A DNA stretch of 64,000 bases from Actinokineospora enzanensis DSM 44649 (GCF_000374445.1 NZ_KB894413.1:62001-126000); one strand, 5' to 3'. Shown: positions 32,405 through 40,939, numbered from the stretch's first letter. Notes: generated from the sequence alone by a model not told the origin. Translations and numbers: made by a program.

Positions 32405-34495
32405 TCAGCCGGCCAGCACCCGGGCCGCGCGGGGACTGCCCATGCGCTCGTAGGCGGCCACGGCGGCGTTCCGGTGGCGCTCGGCGGTGGCGTGGTCGCC
32501 CCGGGCCGCGGCGGTGTCGGCGAGGAGCAGGTGAATCTCGGCGAGCAGCGCGCTGTTGTCCAGCCGCCGCGCGATCGCCTCGGCCTCGGTCAGCACCCGG
32601 TCGGCCTCCTCGGGCCGCCCAGCCGCGGCGTGCACGGCGGCGGTGGCGAGCAGACACTTGGCCAGGACGCTGTCCGCGCCCGCAGCCTCCGCGAGCCCGG
32701 CCGCCTCGGTGAACGTGGCCAGCGCCTCGTCCGCGCGGCCCAGCCCGGCGAGCGCGCGGCCGACGAACAGGGTCTGCATGGCGGTGCCGCGGGCCCGGCC
32801 GAGCCGGATGTTGATGTCGCGGGCCTGCCGGAACCAGTGCAACGCGTCGGCGAAGTGGCCGGTGCGCAGCGCGAGATTGCCGGTGAAGTCGTAGGTCGAG
32901 GCACGCAGCCGGTCGTCGCCGCCGAGCGCGCGGGCCCGGTCCAGCTCGGCGGCGGCCTCGCCGTGGCGTTCCAGCTCCTGGTAGGCCTTGGCGAGCAGAC
33001 AGCGACACCGGGCCTCGGCGGCGGCGTGCCCGTCGAGCGCGGCCGACTCGACGGCGAGCCTGCCGGTCTCCACCCAGGCGGCCAGGGGTCGGCGGGCGTC
33101 GTAGTAGGCGAAGGTGGCCTCGAACAGCTGCCAGACCAGTGTGTGCCAACCGCGCTCGGCACAGGCGCGCATGGCGGCGGCGATGTTCGTGTGCTCGCGG
33201 TCGAACCAGGCCAGGGCGGTGCGCGCGTTCATGGTCAAGGTGGTCTCGGACAGCAACCGCGCGGGATCCGCGATCCGCAGACGCTGGATACCGGTGGCGG
33301 CCACATCGGCGGCAGTGGCACCGAGCAACCACCACTCCACTGCCCGCCGCAACAACTGCTCGCGGTCGGCCTCTCCGGTCTCGCGAGCGGCGACGGTCAG
33401 CGCGTGCCCGCGAACCAGGCGGTGCATGGTGTAGCGGTCGCGGGTGTCCTCGGGCACTCGGCCGTCGTCGGTCTCCGGCGGCTGGATCTCCTCCACCAAC
33501 GCGGCGGCGACGAGCTGGTCGAGGTGGACGCGCACGGCGTCGACCGAGGTCTCGACCATGGTGGCCAGCACCTCGACGCCGAACTCCCGGGTCACCAGCA
33601 TGCCCAGCGCCCGGTAGACGCGCCGGATGGGCTCGGACAGGTCGGCGTAGACGGCGTCGAACACCTTGGTGACCCGGTCGAGCACCCGGTCGGCGTCCGC
33701 CCCGCGCAGCTCCCCGACCAGCCGCTCGATCGTCCACTGTGGACGAACCGCCAGCCGGGCACCGGCCGCGCGCACGGCGAGCGGGAGCAGTCCGCACAAC
33801 CGGACCAGCTCGGCGGCCGCCTCCGGCTCGCGGTCCACCCGGCCGTCCGGGCACGCCCGGCGCAGCAGGTCGAGGGCGTCCGGGACGGTCAGCGGCTCCA
33901 GCACCAGCGGGACCGCGCCGTCGGCGTGCAGGTCCTCCAATGCGGTGTTGCTCGCGACCAGGACGAGACCGGCGGCCGAGTTGGGCAGCAGGGCCTCCAC
34001 CTGGGCGGCGTCGGTGACGTCGTCGAGAACCGTGATGAGCCGCGACCGCGCCGTGAGCGACCGGTAGAGGTCGCGGCGGCGCGGGAAGTCGGTGGGCACC
34101 AACGACTCCGGGACCCCCAACGCGTTGAGCAGCCTGCCCAACGCCTCCGCGGGCGACTCGCCGTCGACGCCGAACGACGCGTGCAACGCCCCATCCGGGA
34201 ACTGCGGCGACAACACCGCCGCCGCCTTGCGCACCAACGCCGTCTTCCCCACCCCCGGCATCCCGCGCACCGCCACCACGACCGGCCTGCCCGGCCCGAC
34301 CTCGCCGGACACCGCCGAACGCAGCAGTTCGAGGTGCTCGACCCGGTCGACGAACGCGGACGGGCCGGGCGGCACCAGCGCCGGAACCGCGGGCGGCAGC
34401 GCGGGTTGCACGAACGTCACGGTCCCGATGTTCTGCGCCTGCACGACCTGGGCGGCCACCCCGGTCTGGACGTTGCGCACCCCGTCAGTACCCAC
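32405..34495 (-). CDS. STAND NTPase (NB-ARC-TPR) with N-terminal amyloid-type motif
   Basis: 696 residues from GTG 34495. Residues about 7-28 ('NVQTG...VVQAQNIGTVTF') match the bacterial amyloid signalling sequences (BASS, RHIM-like) found at the start of actinobacterial NLR-like proteins. The NB-ARC domain has Walker A 'GMPGVGKTALVRKAA' (about 78), Walker B 'RLITVLDDV', and 'GLLPLAVRAAGARLA' in the GxP position. A winged-helix part ('HRLVRGHAL') is followed by TPR-like repeats from about 440 to the end. Such proteins oligomerise on sensing a trigger and recruit an effector with the same motif. I see no matching effector in this window. Confidence 0.82.
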   Translation of the reverse strand: MGTDGVRNVQTGVAAQVVQAQNIGTVTFVQPALPPAVPALVPPGPSAFVDRVEHLELLRSAVSGEVGPGRPVVVAVRGMPGVGKTALVRKAAAVLSPQFPDGALHASFGVDGESPAEALGRLLNALGVPESLVPTDFPRRRDLYRSLTARSRLITVLDDVTDAAQVEALLPNSAAGLVLVASNTALEDLHADGAVPLVLEPLTVPDALDLLRRACPDGRVDREPEAAAELVRLCGLLPLAVRAAGARLAVRPQWTIERLVGELRGADADRVLDRVTKVFDAVYADLSEPIRRVYRALGMLVTREFGVEVLATMVETSVDAVRVHLDQLVAAALVEEIQPPETDDGRVPEDTRDRYTMHRLVRGHALTVAARETGEADREQLLRRAVEWWLLGATAADVAATGIQRLRIADPARLLSETTLTMNARTALAWFDREHTNIAAAMRACAERGWHTLVWQLFEATFAYYDARRPLAAWVETGRLAVESAALDGHAAAEARCRCLLAKAYQELERHGEAAAELDRARALGGDDRLRASTYDFTGNLALRTGHFADALHWFRQARDINIRLGRARGTAMQTLFVGRALAGLGRADEALATFTEAAGLAEAAGADSVLAKCLLATAAVHAAAGRPEEADRVLTEAEAIARRLDNSALLAEIHLLLADTAAARGDHATAERHRNAAVAAYERMGSPRAARVLAG

Positions 34496-34578
34496 TCACC
34501 GGCCCCCTGTGGCGATCCGAGAAGGTCACGGTACTGCACACGCCCTCCCGGCGCGGGCGGGTCGACCCGGCCGGTTGC

Positions 34579-34584
34579 TACCGT
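34579..34584 (+). promoter_or_regulatory. -10 box and ribosome site ahead of the repeat-interrupted gene
   Basis: TACCGT, with a likely start at A34591, then GGGGGAGG (34605-34612) five bases before ATG 34618. This is a complete initiation region pointing into the heptanucleotide repeat and the GT-B-like gene. Confidence 0.5.
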
Positions 34585-34684
34585 GCCGGGAACACCACCG
34601 CCCCGGGGGAGGCAGGCATGACCGCGGGCCCCGGCGGCGCGGCGCGACCATCCGACCACGGCGGACGACAGCATGGTAAGAATC

Positions 34685-34747
34685 GAGCCGGGAGCCGGGA
34701 GCCGGGAGCCGGGAGCCGGGAGCCGGGAGCCGGGAGCCGGGAGCCGG
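34685..34747 (+). repeat. nine perfect tandem copies of the 7-mer GAGCCGG
   Basis: Uninterrupted, 63 bp. Because 7 is not a multiple of 3, each gain or loss of a unit shifts the reading frame by one. The repeat lies between a well-formed start (ATG 34618) and the frame of the downstream gene. With nine copies, the starts at 34618 and 34673 both miss that frame. Confidence 0.95.
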
Positions 34748-34814
34748 TCCGCGGCCGCCTTTCGCACGACCGAGCGGGTGGGACACGATCATTCCGTCGC
34801 ACACGGTCCTGGTC

Positions 34815-36335
34815 GTGGTGCGCACTCCCGCCACGCTGCGCCGATTATGGGATGTCGTGGGGGTGTTGCTGGCCGATCCCAGGGTCGATGTCCGGTTCAC
34901 CGTGGACACCGCCCAGGGCGGCTCCGCGTTCTCCCATGGCCTACCCGACCACCTGATCGACGCAGGCGCGCGGTTCATCCCCTGGGTCGACGTGCTCGCC
35001 CGGCGGTTCGACCTGGCCCTGGCCGCCAGTGACAAAACCGACCTGGACCGGCTCCAGGCACCCGTCGTCCTCATGCCGCACGGCGCAGGCTACCACCGGC
35101 GCGCGGCGGACGACCCGACCCGGATCTCCGGTCTGCGCGAGTCGGCCCTGGTCACCGACGGCCGCGTCGTCCCGCACACGATCGTCGTGGCGCACCACCA
35201 CCAGGCGGACACGCTCAAGGCGATCGACCCGCGCCTGGCCGACCACACGGTGGTGGCCGCCGATCCCTGCCTCGACCGGATCGTCGCAGGCGAGGTGCAC
35301 CGCTACCACCACCGACGATCATTCGACGCCGACGACCGGCGCATGGTGCTGCTGTGCTCGACCTGGGGCGTGAACTCCTTGTTCGGCACGGACTTGCGGC
35401 TGGCGGAGAGGCTGGTGACCACGCTTCCCGCCGACCACCACCGGGTCGTGATGACCCTGCACCCCAATATCTGGCGGCGTCACGGCTCGCTGCGGATCAG
35501 CGCGTGGCTACGGCGGGCGGTCGACGCGGGTCTGGTCCTCCTCCCCCAGGACGAGGACTGGCGTCCCGCGCTCATCGCCGCCGATGTAGTGGTCTCCGAT
35601 CACGGTTCGCTGACCTGTTATGCCGCCGCCGCGCGGCGCCCGGTGCTGATCGCGGCCGACGGCGGGCCGGAGGTGGTGCCGGGTTCGCCGCTCGCCCGGC
35701 TGCTGTCGGCTCTCCCCCGCCTGGACGTCGACCGGATCGCCGAGCCGCCGGAGCCGGTCGCATCCCCGCTCGTCGACGCCATCTTCACCAGGCAGTCGAC
35801 GCCCACGATCACCGAAGTGTTCTACCGGATCATGGGCTTGTCCCTTCCCGCAACGGTTCTCACCACCGAGCCGGTCCCTTTAGGACGATTCGCCGTCCCC
35901 TCCCCCACTCACTACCGCAGCACGGTGACCCACGCCCGGATCGAGAACAGTCACGCCCACCTCACTCTCGAACGCACCACCGCCCGTCACGACGCCCCAG
36001 GTTCTCTGTCCACTGCGGACACAACCCTCGACATCGCCGCTCTGGAGACCGCCTCCGCCATCTGGTCCGAAGCCTCCTTTCCCGATCAGGCCAAAGCCGT
36101 GGCGCACGCCCGCTCGATCCTCACCGCCTTCCCCGGCACCCGGATCACCACCGCCTCGGCCGATGTCGTCGTCGCCGTCCTGCGGACCGGTCTCGTGATC
36201 ACCGCGCACAGCACGACCACGCTCTCGGCGACCACGGCGGCCCTGCACTGGTGGTCGACCCTCCCGCCCGCCGACCGCCCGGACCGCGTGACCGTCGACG
36301 CCGGGGCCGAGAGTGGCGCGATCATCCTGCTGTGA
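34815..36335 (+). CDS. GT-B-like/CDP-glycerol-transferase-like protein, 5' end out of phase
   Basis: 506 residues if GTG 34815 is used, but the family pattern ('HTVLVVVRTPATLRRL') begins about four codons earlier, and the frame stays open through the 7-bp repeat back to 34680 without an ATG, GTG or TTG. Features: 'LMPHGAGYHRR', 'LHPNIWRRHGS', 'VVSDHGSLTCYAAAARRPVLIA', which resembles the nucleotide-sugar-binding lobe of GT-B or CDP-glycerol transferases, then an extra C-terminal domain of about 170 residues. With 7 or 10 repeat units ATG 34618 would be in frame; with 8 or 11, ATG 34673. Cellular role unknown. Divergent to the STAND gene. Confidence 0.65.
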   Translation: MVRTPATLRRLWDVVGVLLADPRVDVRFTVDTAQGGSAFSHGLPDHLIDAGARFIPWVDVLARRFDLALAASDKTDLDRLQAPVVLMPHGAGYHRRAADDPTRISGLRESALVTDGRVVPHTIVVAHHHQADTLKAIDPRLADHTVVAADPCLDRIVAGEVHRYHHRRSFDADDRRMVLLCSTWGVNSLFGTDLRLAERLVTTLPADHHRVVMTLHPNIWRRHGSLRISAWLRRAVDAGLVLLPQDEDWRPALIAADVVVSDHGSLTCYAAAARRPVLIAADGGPEVVPGSPLARLLSALPRLDVDRIAEPPEPVASPLVDAIFTRQSTPTITEVFYRIMGLSLPATVLTTEPVPLGRFAVPSPTHYRSTVTHARIENSHAHLTLERTTARHDAPGSLSTADTTLDIAALETASAIWSEASFPDQAKAVAHARSILTAFPGTRITTASADVVVAVLRTGLVITAHSTTTLSATTAALHWWSTLPPADRPDRVTVDAGAESGAIILL

Positions 36336-36360
36336 GCCGAACCACATCCAAATGTATTCC

Positions 36361-36397
36361 TTGACTTGAATATTCTCTGGGTTGAATACTTCTCGGC
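36361..36397 (+). promoter_or_regulatory. promoter with probable ArsR operator
   Basis: -35 TTGACT (36361-36366), 18-bp spacer, -10 AATACT (36385-36390), seven bases to the ATG. The spacer carries two direct repeats of TTGAATA(N)2-3CTC, the first containing the palindrome GAATATTC. An ArsR protein encoded just downstream would cover the promoter if it binds here. Confidence 0.5.
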
Positions 36398-37198
36398 ATG
36401 GAGCACATCACCTCGGCGCTGGGCGACGGAGCACGGTGGCGCATCGTCGAGTTGCTGGTGGAGCGGCCGCGGGCGGTGGGCGAGTTGGCGGAGCTGACCG
36501 GGTTGCGGCAGCCACAGACCACCAAGCACCTGCAGACGTTGGCGCGGGCCGGGTTGGTCACGGTGTTCCCGCTCGGGCAGCGCCGGGTCTACGCCATCGA
36601 GCCCGCGCCGTTGCGGGAGTTGGCGCGGCGGCTGGACGAGTTGGTCGAGGCCGCCGACGCGCACCAGGGTGAGCGGGATGTCATCGCTCGCTACCGGGCC
36701 GCCATCGAGGTGGAGACCGCGGCCGCGGATCAGGAGCGGTGGGCGGACGGGCGCGCGTTCGCGTTCGAGCGGACGCTGGCCGCGCCGCGCGAAGTCGTGT
36801 GGCGGCACTGGGTCGACGCGGATCTGCTGGCGTCATGGTGGGCGCCGCCGTCCATGGCGGTCGTCGACCGGGCGTTCGAACCCGGGCCGGGCGGGCGTGT
36901 CGTCCTCGAATACCGGGATGGGGACGGGCAGCGGTATCGGTCCGAGGGACGGGTCCGGGACGTGGCCGAACCGGAGCGGCTCGCCTTCGACCTCTCGGTG
37001 CTGGACGCGGCGGGCGCCGTCGCCTTCACCGGCCACTACGACCTGGGCCTCACCACCGTTTCCGAGGGGACGCGACTGCGGCTCGACCTGACCATCACCG
37101 ACACCACAGTGGAATCCGCCCCGTTCATCGCCGGGATCGAGACCGGCTGGGGGCAGGTTCTCGACAACCTCACCGACATCATCAAGGAGAAGTCATGA
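36398..37198 (+). CDS. ArsR-type regulator fused to an AHSA1/START-like domain
   Basis: 266 residues. Residues 1-95 form an ArsR winged helix ('ALGDGARWRIVELLVERPRAVGELAELTGLRQPQTTKHLQTLARAGLV') without metal-binding cysteines. Residues about 125-260 are an SRPBCC/AHSA1 domain ('FAFERTLAAPREVVWRHWVDADLLASWWAP', 'TGHYDLGLTTVSEGTRL'). The two are normally separate neighbouring genes; here they form one chain, so the START-like cavity may sense a hydrophobic ligand for the repressor half. Four-base overlap with the next gene. Confidence 0.88.
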   Translation: MEHITSALGDGARWRIVELLVERPRAVGELAELTGLRQPQTTKHLQTLARAGLVTVFPLGQRRVYAIEPAPLRELARRLDELVEAADAHQGERDVIARYRAAIEVETAAADQERWADGRAFAFERTLAAPREVVWRHWVDADLLASWWAPPSMAVVDRAFEPGPGGRVVLEYRDGDGQRYRSEGRVRDVAEPERLAFDLSVLDAAGAVAFTGHYDLGLTTVSEGTRLRLDLTITDTTVESAPFIAGIETGWGQVLDNLTDIIKEKS

Positions 37199-37782
37199 CC
37201 CGCACGGTGACCGCCAACCTCGCCATCACCCTCGACGGCCGCTACCACGGCCCCGCGGGCCCCGGCGACCTGGGCGCGATCGTCCCCTACGCCATCACCG
37301 ACCTGGGCCGCGACCACCTCGGCCGCATCCACGAGAACGCGACGACGGCACTGTTCGGGCGGCGCAACGCCGAGGGCTTCCTGGGCTTCTGGCCGTCGAT
37401 CGCGACCAACGAGGAAGCCGACCCGCGCGACCGCGCCTACGCGAAGTGGCTCGCCGACGTGGAGAAGGTCGTCCTGTCGACCACGCTGACCGAGTCCCCC
37501 TGGGACCGCGCCCGGGTGGTGAACGCCCCGGCCGCGGACGTCGTGACCGAGCTGAAGGCGAGCGGCAGTGGGGAGATCCTGGTCAACAGCAGCGTGAGCG
37601 TGATCAAGGCACTGCTCGCCGCCAACCTCCTGGACCGCCTTTACCTGCTGGTCACCCCCGAGATCACCGGCGGCGGCACCCGCCTGTTCGACGACGGCCT
37701 GCCCGCCACCCGGTGGACGGTCGCCCGGCACGACACCGGCGCCCTCGGCGAGACGGCCGTGATCTACGACCGGGTGCGCTGA
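37195..37782 (+). CDS. dihydrofolate-reductase-like (RibD C-terminal) protein
   Basis: 195 residues, ATG 37195 inside the previous stop and preceded by AAGGAGA. RibD_C/DHFR-like fold: 'TANLAITLDGRYHGPAGPGDLG', 'ALFGRRNAEGFLGFWP', 'VVLSTTLTE', 'ILVNSSVSVIKALLAANLLDRLYLLVTPEITGGGTRLFDDG'. YyaP/YwjB-type proteins of this class are putative NADPH reductases. It is expected to be controlled together with the ArsR-AHSA1 protein. Confidence 0.87.
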   Translation: MTRTVTANLAITLDGRYHGPAGPGDLGAIVPYAITDLGRDHLGRIHENATTALFGRRNAEGFLGFWPSIATNEEADPRDRAYAKWLADVEKVVLSTTLTESPWDRARVVNAPAADVVTELKASGSGEILVNSSVSVIKALLAANLLDRLYLLVTPEITGGGTRLFDDGLPATRWTVARHDTGALGETAVIYDRVR

Positions 37783-37895
37783 ACGAGGCGTAGTGGCCTC
37801 ATGCTTCAGCATACGAACCAAACGATCTTGGTCGAAGGGCCTGAAATCACGATCCGCCCGGTAAGCACCCGACGTGTTACGGCGGGTGGTTCACG

Positions 37896-38095
37896 ATGAG
37901 CGGCGAAGCAGCCATTACAGGGCTGACGGCGTCGCAAGCCGACGGGCTGGCCTGCGTGGTGTGCGGAGCGGACTACCTCCGCGTCCGGGCCCGCATGTGC
38001 CGGTAGGCCGCTCGGTGACCGGCTCGCAGGTGTTCGCCCGCGCCGGCTGCTGCCCGGACGACGTACGACGCGCGACAGGAGGTGTGCTGCGATGA
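37896..38095 (+). pseudogene. small zinc-ribbon protein of integrative elements, frameshifted
   Basis: ATG 37896 gives 'LTASQADGLACVVCGADYLRVRA' and then stops at 38006. The frame that is one off continues 'GPHVPVGRSVTGSQVFARAGCCPDDV' to 38095. Joined, this is the short CxxC...CC protein common beside DUF2637 genes in actinomycete integrative and conjugative elements. The break lies near 37985-37995. The 110 bp before it are gene-free. Confidence 0.6.
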
Positions 38096-38718
38096 GTGCT
38101 ACAGCAACACCTGCTCAGCGGGATCGCGCGTTGCGGGTGCAGTGCGCCTGCACCGCGCTGGTCGCGCTCGGCACGGCGTACGCCTCCTACCGCCATGGGC
38201 GGGAGTTCGCGTTGCGGTTCGGTGCCGACGAGGCCACGGCGGCGATCCGGCCGTTGATCGTGGACGGCATCCTGACCACGGCCACGGTCGAGTTTGCGGA
38301 AGACGACCGGCCGTCATGCGGGTGGCAGGTGGGCTGCCTGGTTGTCCTTCTTGTTCGGGATCCGCCTCTCGCTTCGCGCTAGCGTGGCGGCGGCTCCTGA
38401 GCTGAGCGTGCCCGCCGCCGGCCTTCCTGCTGGGGGTCGAACTGCTCAACCGCGCTCAAGCGGCACCGCGCCGAGACCACCGTCGAGATCACTGAGACTG
38501 GCGCCGAGCCGGGAAAGGTGGTGCGTCTCACGGTGGTCCCGGAGCGGTCTCGCCCGCCGGTCGAGCCGACCGCCGAACGGCGAATGTGGGCCTACTACGT
38601 GATTGAGCGATCCAAGGGCCACACACCGGCCGGCGCGGACCTGGACCGAATCTCGGGCACGAACAACTATGGCCGCCGCGTGCTGCGACGGTGGAAACAG
38701 CATGGGAAGGTGGCGTAG
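38092..38718 (+). pseudogene. DUF2637/SpdB-like membrane protein gene with several frameshifts
   Basis: Pieces in different frames line up with one DUF2637 protein: 'LGTAYASYRHGREFALRFGADEATAAIRPLIVDG' (38092-38300), 'GRWAAWLSFLFGIRLSL' (38310-38370), 'VELLNRA' (near 38440), then 'LKRHRAETTVEITE' to 'GADLDRISGTNNYGRRVLRRW' ending at TAG 38716. At least three frameshifts. DUF2637 proteins belong to the transfer module of actinomycete integrative elements. This marks the left part of a decayed element. Confidence 0.7.
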
Positions 38719-38810
38719 GTCAGCGACGGGGGACCGCGCTTCGCAACCGCCGTCCCGTGACAGCCGTGTTCTGGCGAACCGTCCCGAACCGCGTCGATGT
38801 CATGCGCGGG

Positions 38811-39548
38811 TCAGCGGTAAGTCCTCAGCGCGTGAGGGTATGGCCCGTCCTTGGGATACATGATCACGTAACCCGGCAGGGCCGTGATCCGCCACTCGGG
38901 GTCGGCGTGGGCGATGACAGCCCCCAGGGCATCGAACAACTCGTCCGCGGTTGGCGCGTCCTCGACGATCTCGACCTCAAGTTGCCGGTGGAATGAGGCG
39001 CTCTGGTACCTGAATAGAAACGGGAGCGTCCTCTTCATGAGCTTCAGCAGATCCTCGACGATATAGGTTCCCGCCGTGATATCGGCGCACACGAAGTCCA
39101 GGTTGATCGGGTGGACGGCGTCGAAGTGATCAGCGTCAATCCTGGTCGTGTCCCGTTCCTTGCCTGGGTCCTTGCTGCCGAAGCCCATGAAGTTCCACGC
39201 GGCCTTACCTTCGCCCCTGTACTTGTTGATCAGGAGTTGTTCGGGTGAGACCGCCTGCATGTCCTCGTGGACGTAGAGGCAGGTGAACGTCATCGTGCCG
39301 ATACCGACACGCCCCGACAGCTTGTCGTAGTGCTGACGCAACCGCTTGGGCAGCGGCTCCGACGCCTGCGCCTTTCCCACGTAGATGAGGGTGCCATTCT
39401 CATAGAGCTGGTAGACACCGGGTTTGGGATCAACACGCCCGATGTACACCGGACCTAGCGGGTCCGGGCCGAGCGCCGCGAGCCCATCCGCTAGCTGGTC
39501 GGCGAGCGCACGTGTGATGCTGAGGCGAAACTCGCCGCTCGCTGGCAT
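38811..39548 (-). CDS. Eco29kI-like GIY-YIG restriction endonuclease
   Basis: 245 residues from ATG 39548 (GGGGGA eight bases upstream); a TTG at 39578 is less likely. The GIY-YIG core is 'GVYQLYENGTLIYVGKA' (about residues 45-61), followed by 'LPKRLRQHYDKLSGR' with the conserved Arg and His, as in Eco29kI, which cuts CCGCGG. 'EQLLINKYRGEGKAAWNFMGFGSKDPGKERD' supplies the Asn-containing second half of the site. It is divergent from a C5-methyltransferase, as expected of a type II system. The CCGCGG specificity is inferred from the family. Confidence 0.82.
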   Translation of the reverse strand: MPASGEFRLSITRALADQLADGLAALGPDPLGPVYIGRVDPKPGVYQLYENGTLIYVGKAQASEPLPKRLRQHYDKLSGRVGIGTMTFTCLYVHEDMQAVSPEQLLINKYRGEGKAAWNFMGFGSKDPGKERDTTRIDADHFDAVHPINLDFVCADITAGTYIVEDLLKLMKRTLPFLFRYQSASFHRQLEVEIVEDAPTADELFDALGAVIAHADPEWRITALPGYVIMYPKDGPYPHALRTYR

Positions 39549-39590
39549 CGGCCTGGTCCCCCTTTGGGCGATCTTCAACTTGTCCCCGAA

Positions 39591-39596
39591 AGAGTA
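39591..39596 (-). promoter_or_regulatory. -10 box of the restriction endonuclease gene
   Basis: TACTCT on the minus strand. Transcription would start near 39584, giving a leader of about 36 nt with a ribosome site, unlike the leaderless methyltransferase promoter facing it. Confidence 0.4.
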
Positions 39597-39653
39597 CTGG
39601 CCTACGCACGCGCGACACGCCGGACACCAGGGTGAACGTATGTTCGAGACCCT

Positions 39654-39665
39654 CCGCGGTATAGT
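39654..39665 (+). promoter_or_regulatory. methyltransferase promoter with adjacent CCGCGG
   Basis: CCGCGG (39654-39659) directly abuts the -10 box TATAGT (39660-39665), which is six bases before GTG 39672. If the system's specificity is CCGCGG, its own methylation target touches its own promoter. Confidence 0.5.
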
Positions 39666-39671
39666 TCACGC

Positions 39672-40934
39672 GTGGCCAAACGATCAACGACGCGCGAAGC
39701 GAAGGTCAAGCCCGAGGTGGGAACCAGCATTGAGCTGTTCACCGGCGGCGGAGGTCTCGCCTACGCGCTACACGAGGCTGGCTTCCGGCATCTTCTCGCC
39801 GTCGAGCTGGACCACCGCGCGTGCGAGACGCTACGCGCCAACGTCGCCAAGGAGTACAGCGAGGGCGCTCCCGACCCCAAGGGTTTGCGTTCCAAGTGGC
39901 CGCTGATCGAGGGCGACGTGCACAAGGTCGACTTCACTCGCTGGGAGGGGAAAGTCAGCGTCGTCGCTGGCGGCGTGCCCTGCCAGCCGTGGAGCCTCGG
40001 CGGAGCTCACAAGGGCTACGACGATCCGCGTAACCTCTGGCCGGAGCTGTTCAGAACGGTACGGGAGACTCGGCCAAAAGCGGTCATCGCGGAGAACGTG
40101 AAGGGACTGTTGCGGTCATCGTTCAAGCCGTACTACGACTACATCCTCCGCGAGCTTGAGGCCCCGTTCGAGCGGCGCGTTGACGGCGAGGACTGGGGTG
40201 ATCACGACAAGCGCCTGATCAAGGCTCTTAAGTCCACCAAGGCCGATCTGACCGAACGGTACGACGTCAAGATGGCGCTGGTGAACGCCGCCGACTACGG
40301 CGTGCCTCAAGTTCGATGGCGCGTGGTCGTCGTGGCCTTCCGGAAGGATCTTGGCCTCGTCGACTGGACCTTCCCCGAGCCGACCCACTCCGAGATCGCG
40401 CTCTGGCACTCGCAAGCCGACGGCGATTACTGGGAACGGGCCGAGCGGCTACCGCGTGAGGACATTGTGCCGGGGATACTGCCGATACACGATGGCAAGC
40501 AGCCGTGGCGCACCGTGCGCGACGCCATCCGAGGCGGAACGACGCGCGGGAAGAAGGCACTACCCGAACCTGTGGGCTACAAGGTCGATCACCCAGACTT
40601 CTTGCATCACTTCGGATGGCCCGGCGCGCGCGAGTACCCCGGCCATACTCCCAACGATTTCGACCGGCCAGCGAAGACGGTGAAGGCCGGCGTGCACGGC
40701 GTGCCTGGCGGTGAGACCGTCCTGCGACTCGACGATGGGTCGATCCGATACATGACCGTGCGCGAGGTCGCCCGCGTGATGACCTTCCCCGACAAGTGGG
40801 AGCTAGTTGGCCCCCGCGGCGAGCAAATGCGCCAACTCGGCAACGCGGTCCCCGTCGAACTCGGCAGGGTGGTGGCGGACTCGGTCGCCACCGCGCTCGA
40901 CCAGGCCGAGGGATCGGAACTCCGTACTGCCTGA
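39672..40934 (+). CDS. DNA (cytosine-5) methyltransferase of the restriction-modification system
   Basis: 420 residues from GTG 39672 (leaderless). Motif I 'ELFTGGGGLAYALHEAGF' (about 18), motif IV 'GGVPCQPWSLGG' with catalytic Cys, motif VI 'VIAENVKGLL', motif VIII 'QVRWRVVVVAF', motifs IX/X 'RQLGNAVPVELGRVVADSVA'. It methylates C5 of cytosine in the target of the neighbouring nuclease. G+C is slightly lower and rare codons more frequent than in core genes, as usual for mobile systems. A Vsr-type gene starts five bases after its stop. Confidence 0.92.
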   Translation: MAKRSTTREAKVKPEVGTSIELFTGGGGLAYALHEAGFRHLLAVELDHRACETLRANVAKEYSEGAPDPKGLRSKWPLIEGDVHKVDFTRWEGKVSVVAGGVPCQPWSLGGAHKGYDDPRNLWPELFRTVRETRPKAVIAENVKGLLRSSFKPYYDYILRELEAPFERRVDGEDWGDHDKRLIKALKSTKADLTERYDVKMALVNAADYGVPQVRWRVVVVAFRKDLGLVDWTFPEPTHSEIALWHSQADGDYWERAERLPREDIVPGILPIHDGKQPWRTVRDAIRGGTTRGKKALPEPVGYKVDHPDFLHHFGWPGAREYPGHTPNDFDRPAKTVKAGVHGVPGGETVLRLDDGSIRYMTVREVARVMTFPDKWELVGPRGEQMRQLGNAVPVELGRVVADSVATALDQAEGSELRTA

Positions 40935-40939
40935 TTGCC

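Noticed and set aside
34685-34747. CRISPR-like array
   Set aside because: Direct 7-bp units without spacers; a simple tandem repeat.
32405-36335. STAND protein and GT-B-like protein as a confirmed defence pair
   Set aside because: They are divergent and share no motif; the link is only proximity, so it is not claimed as a system.
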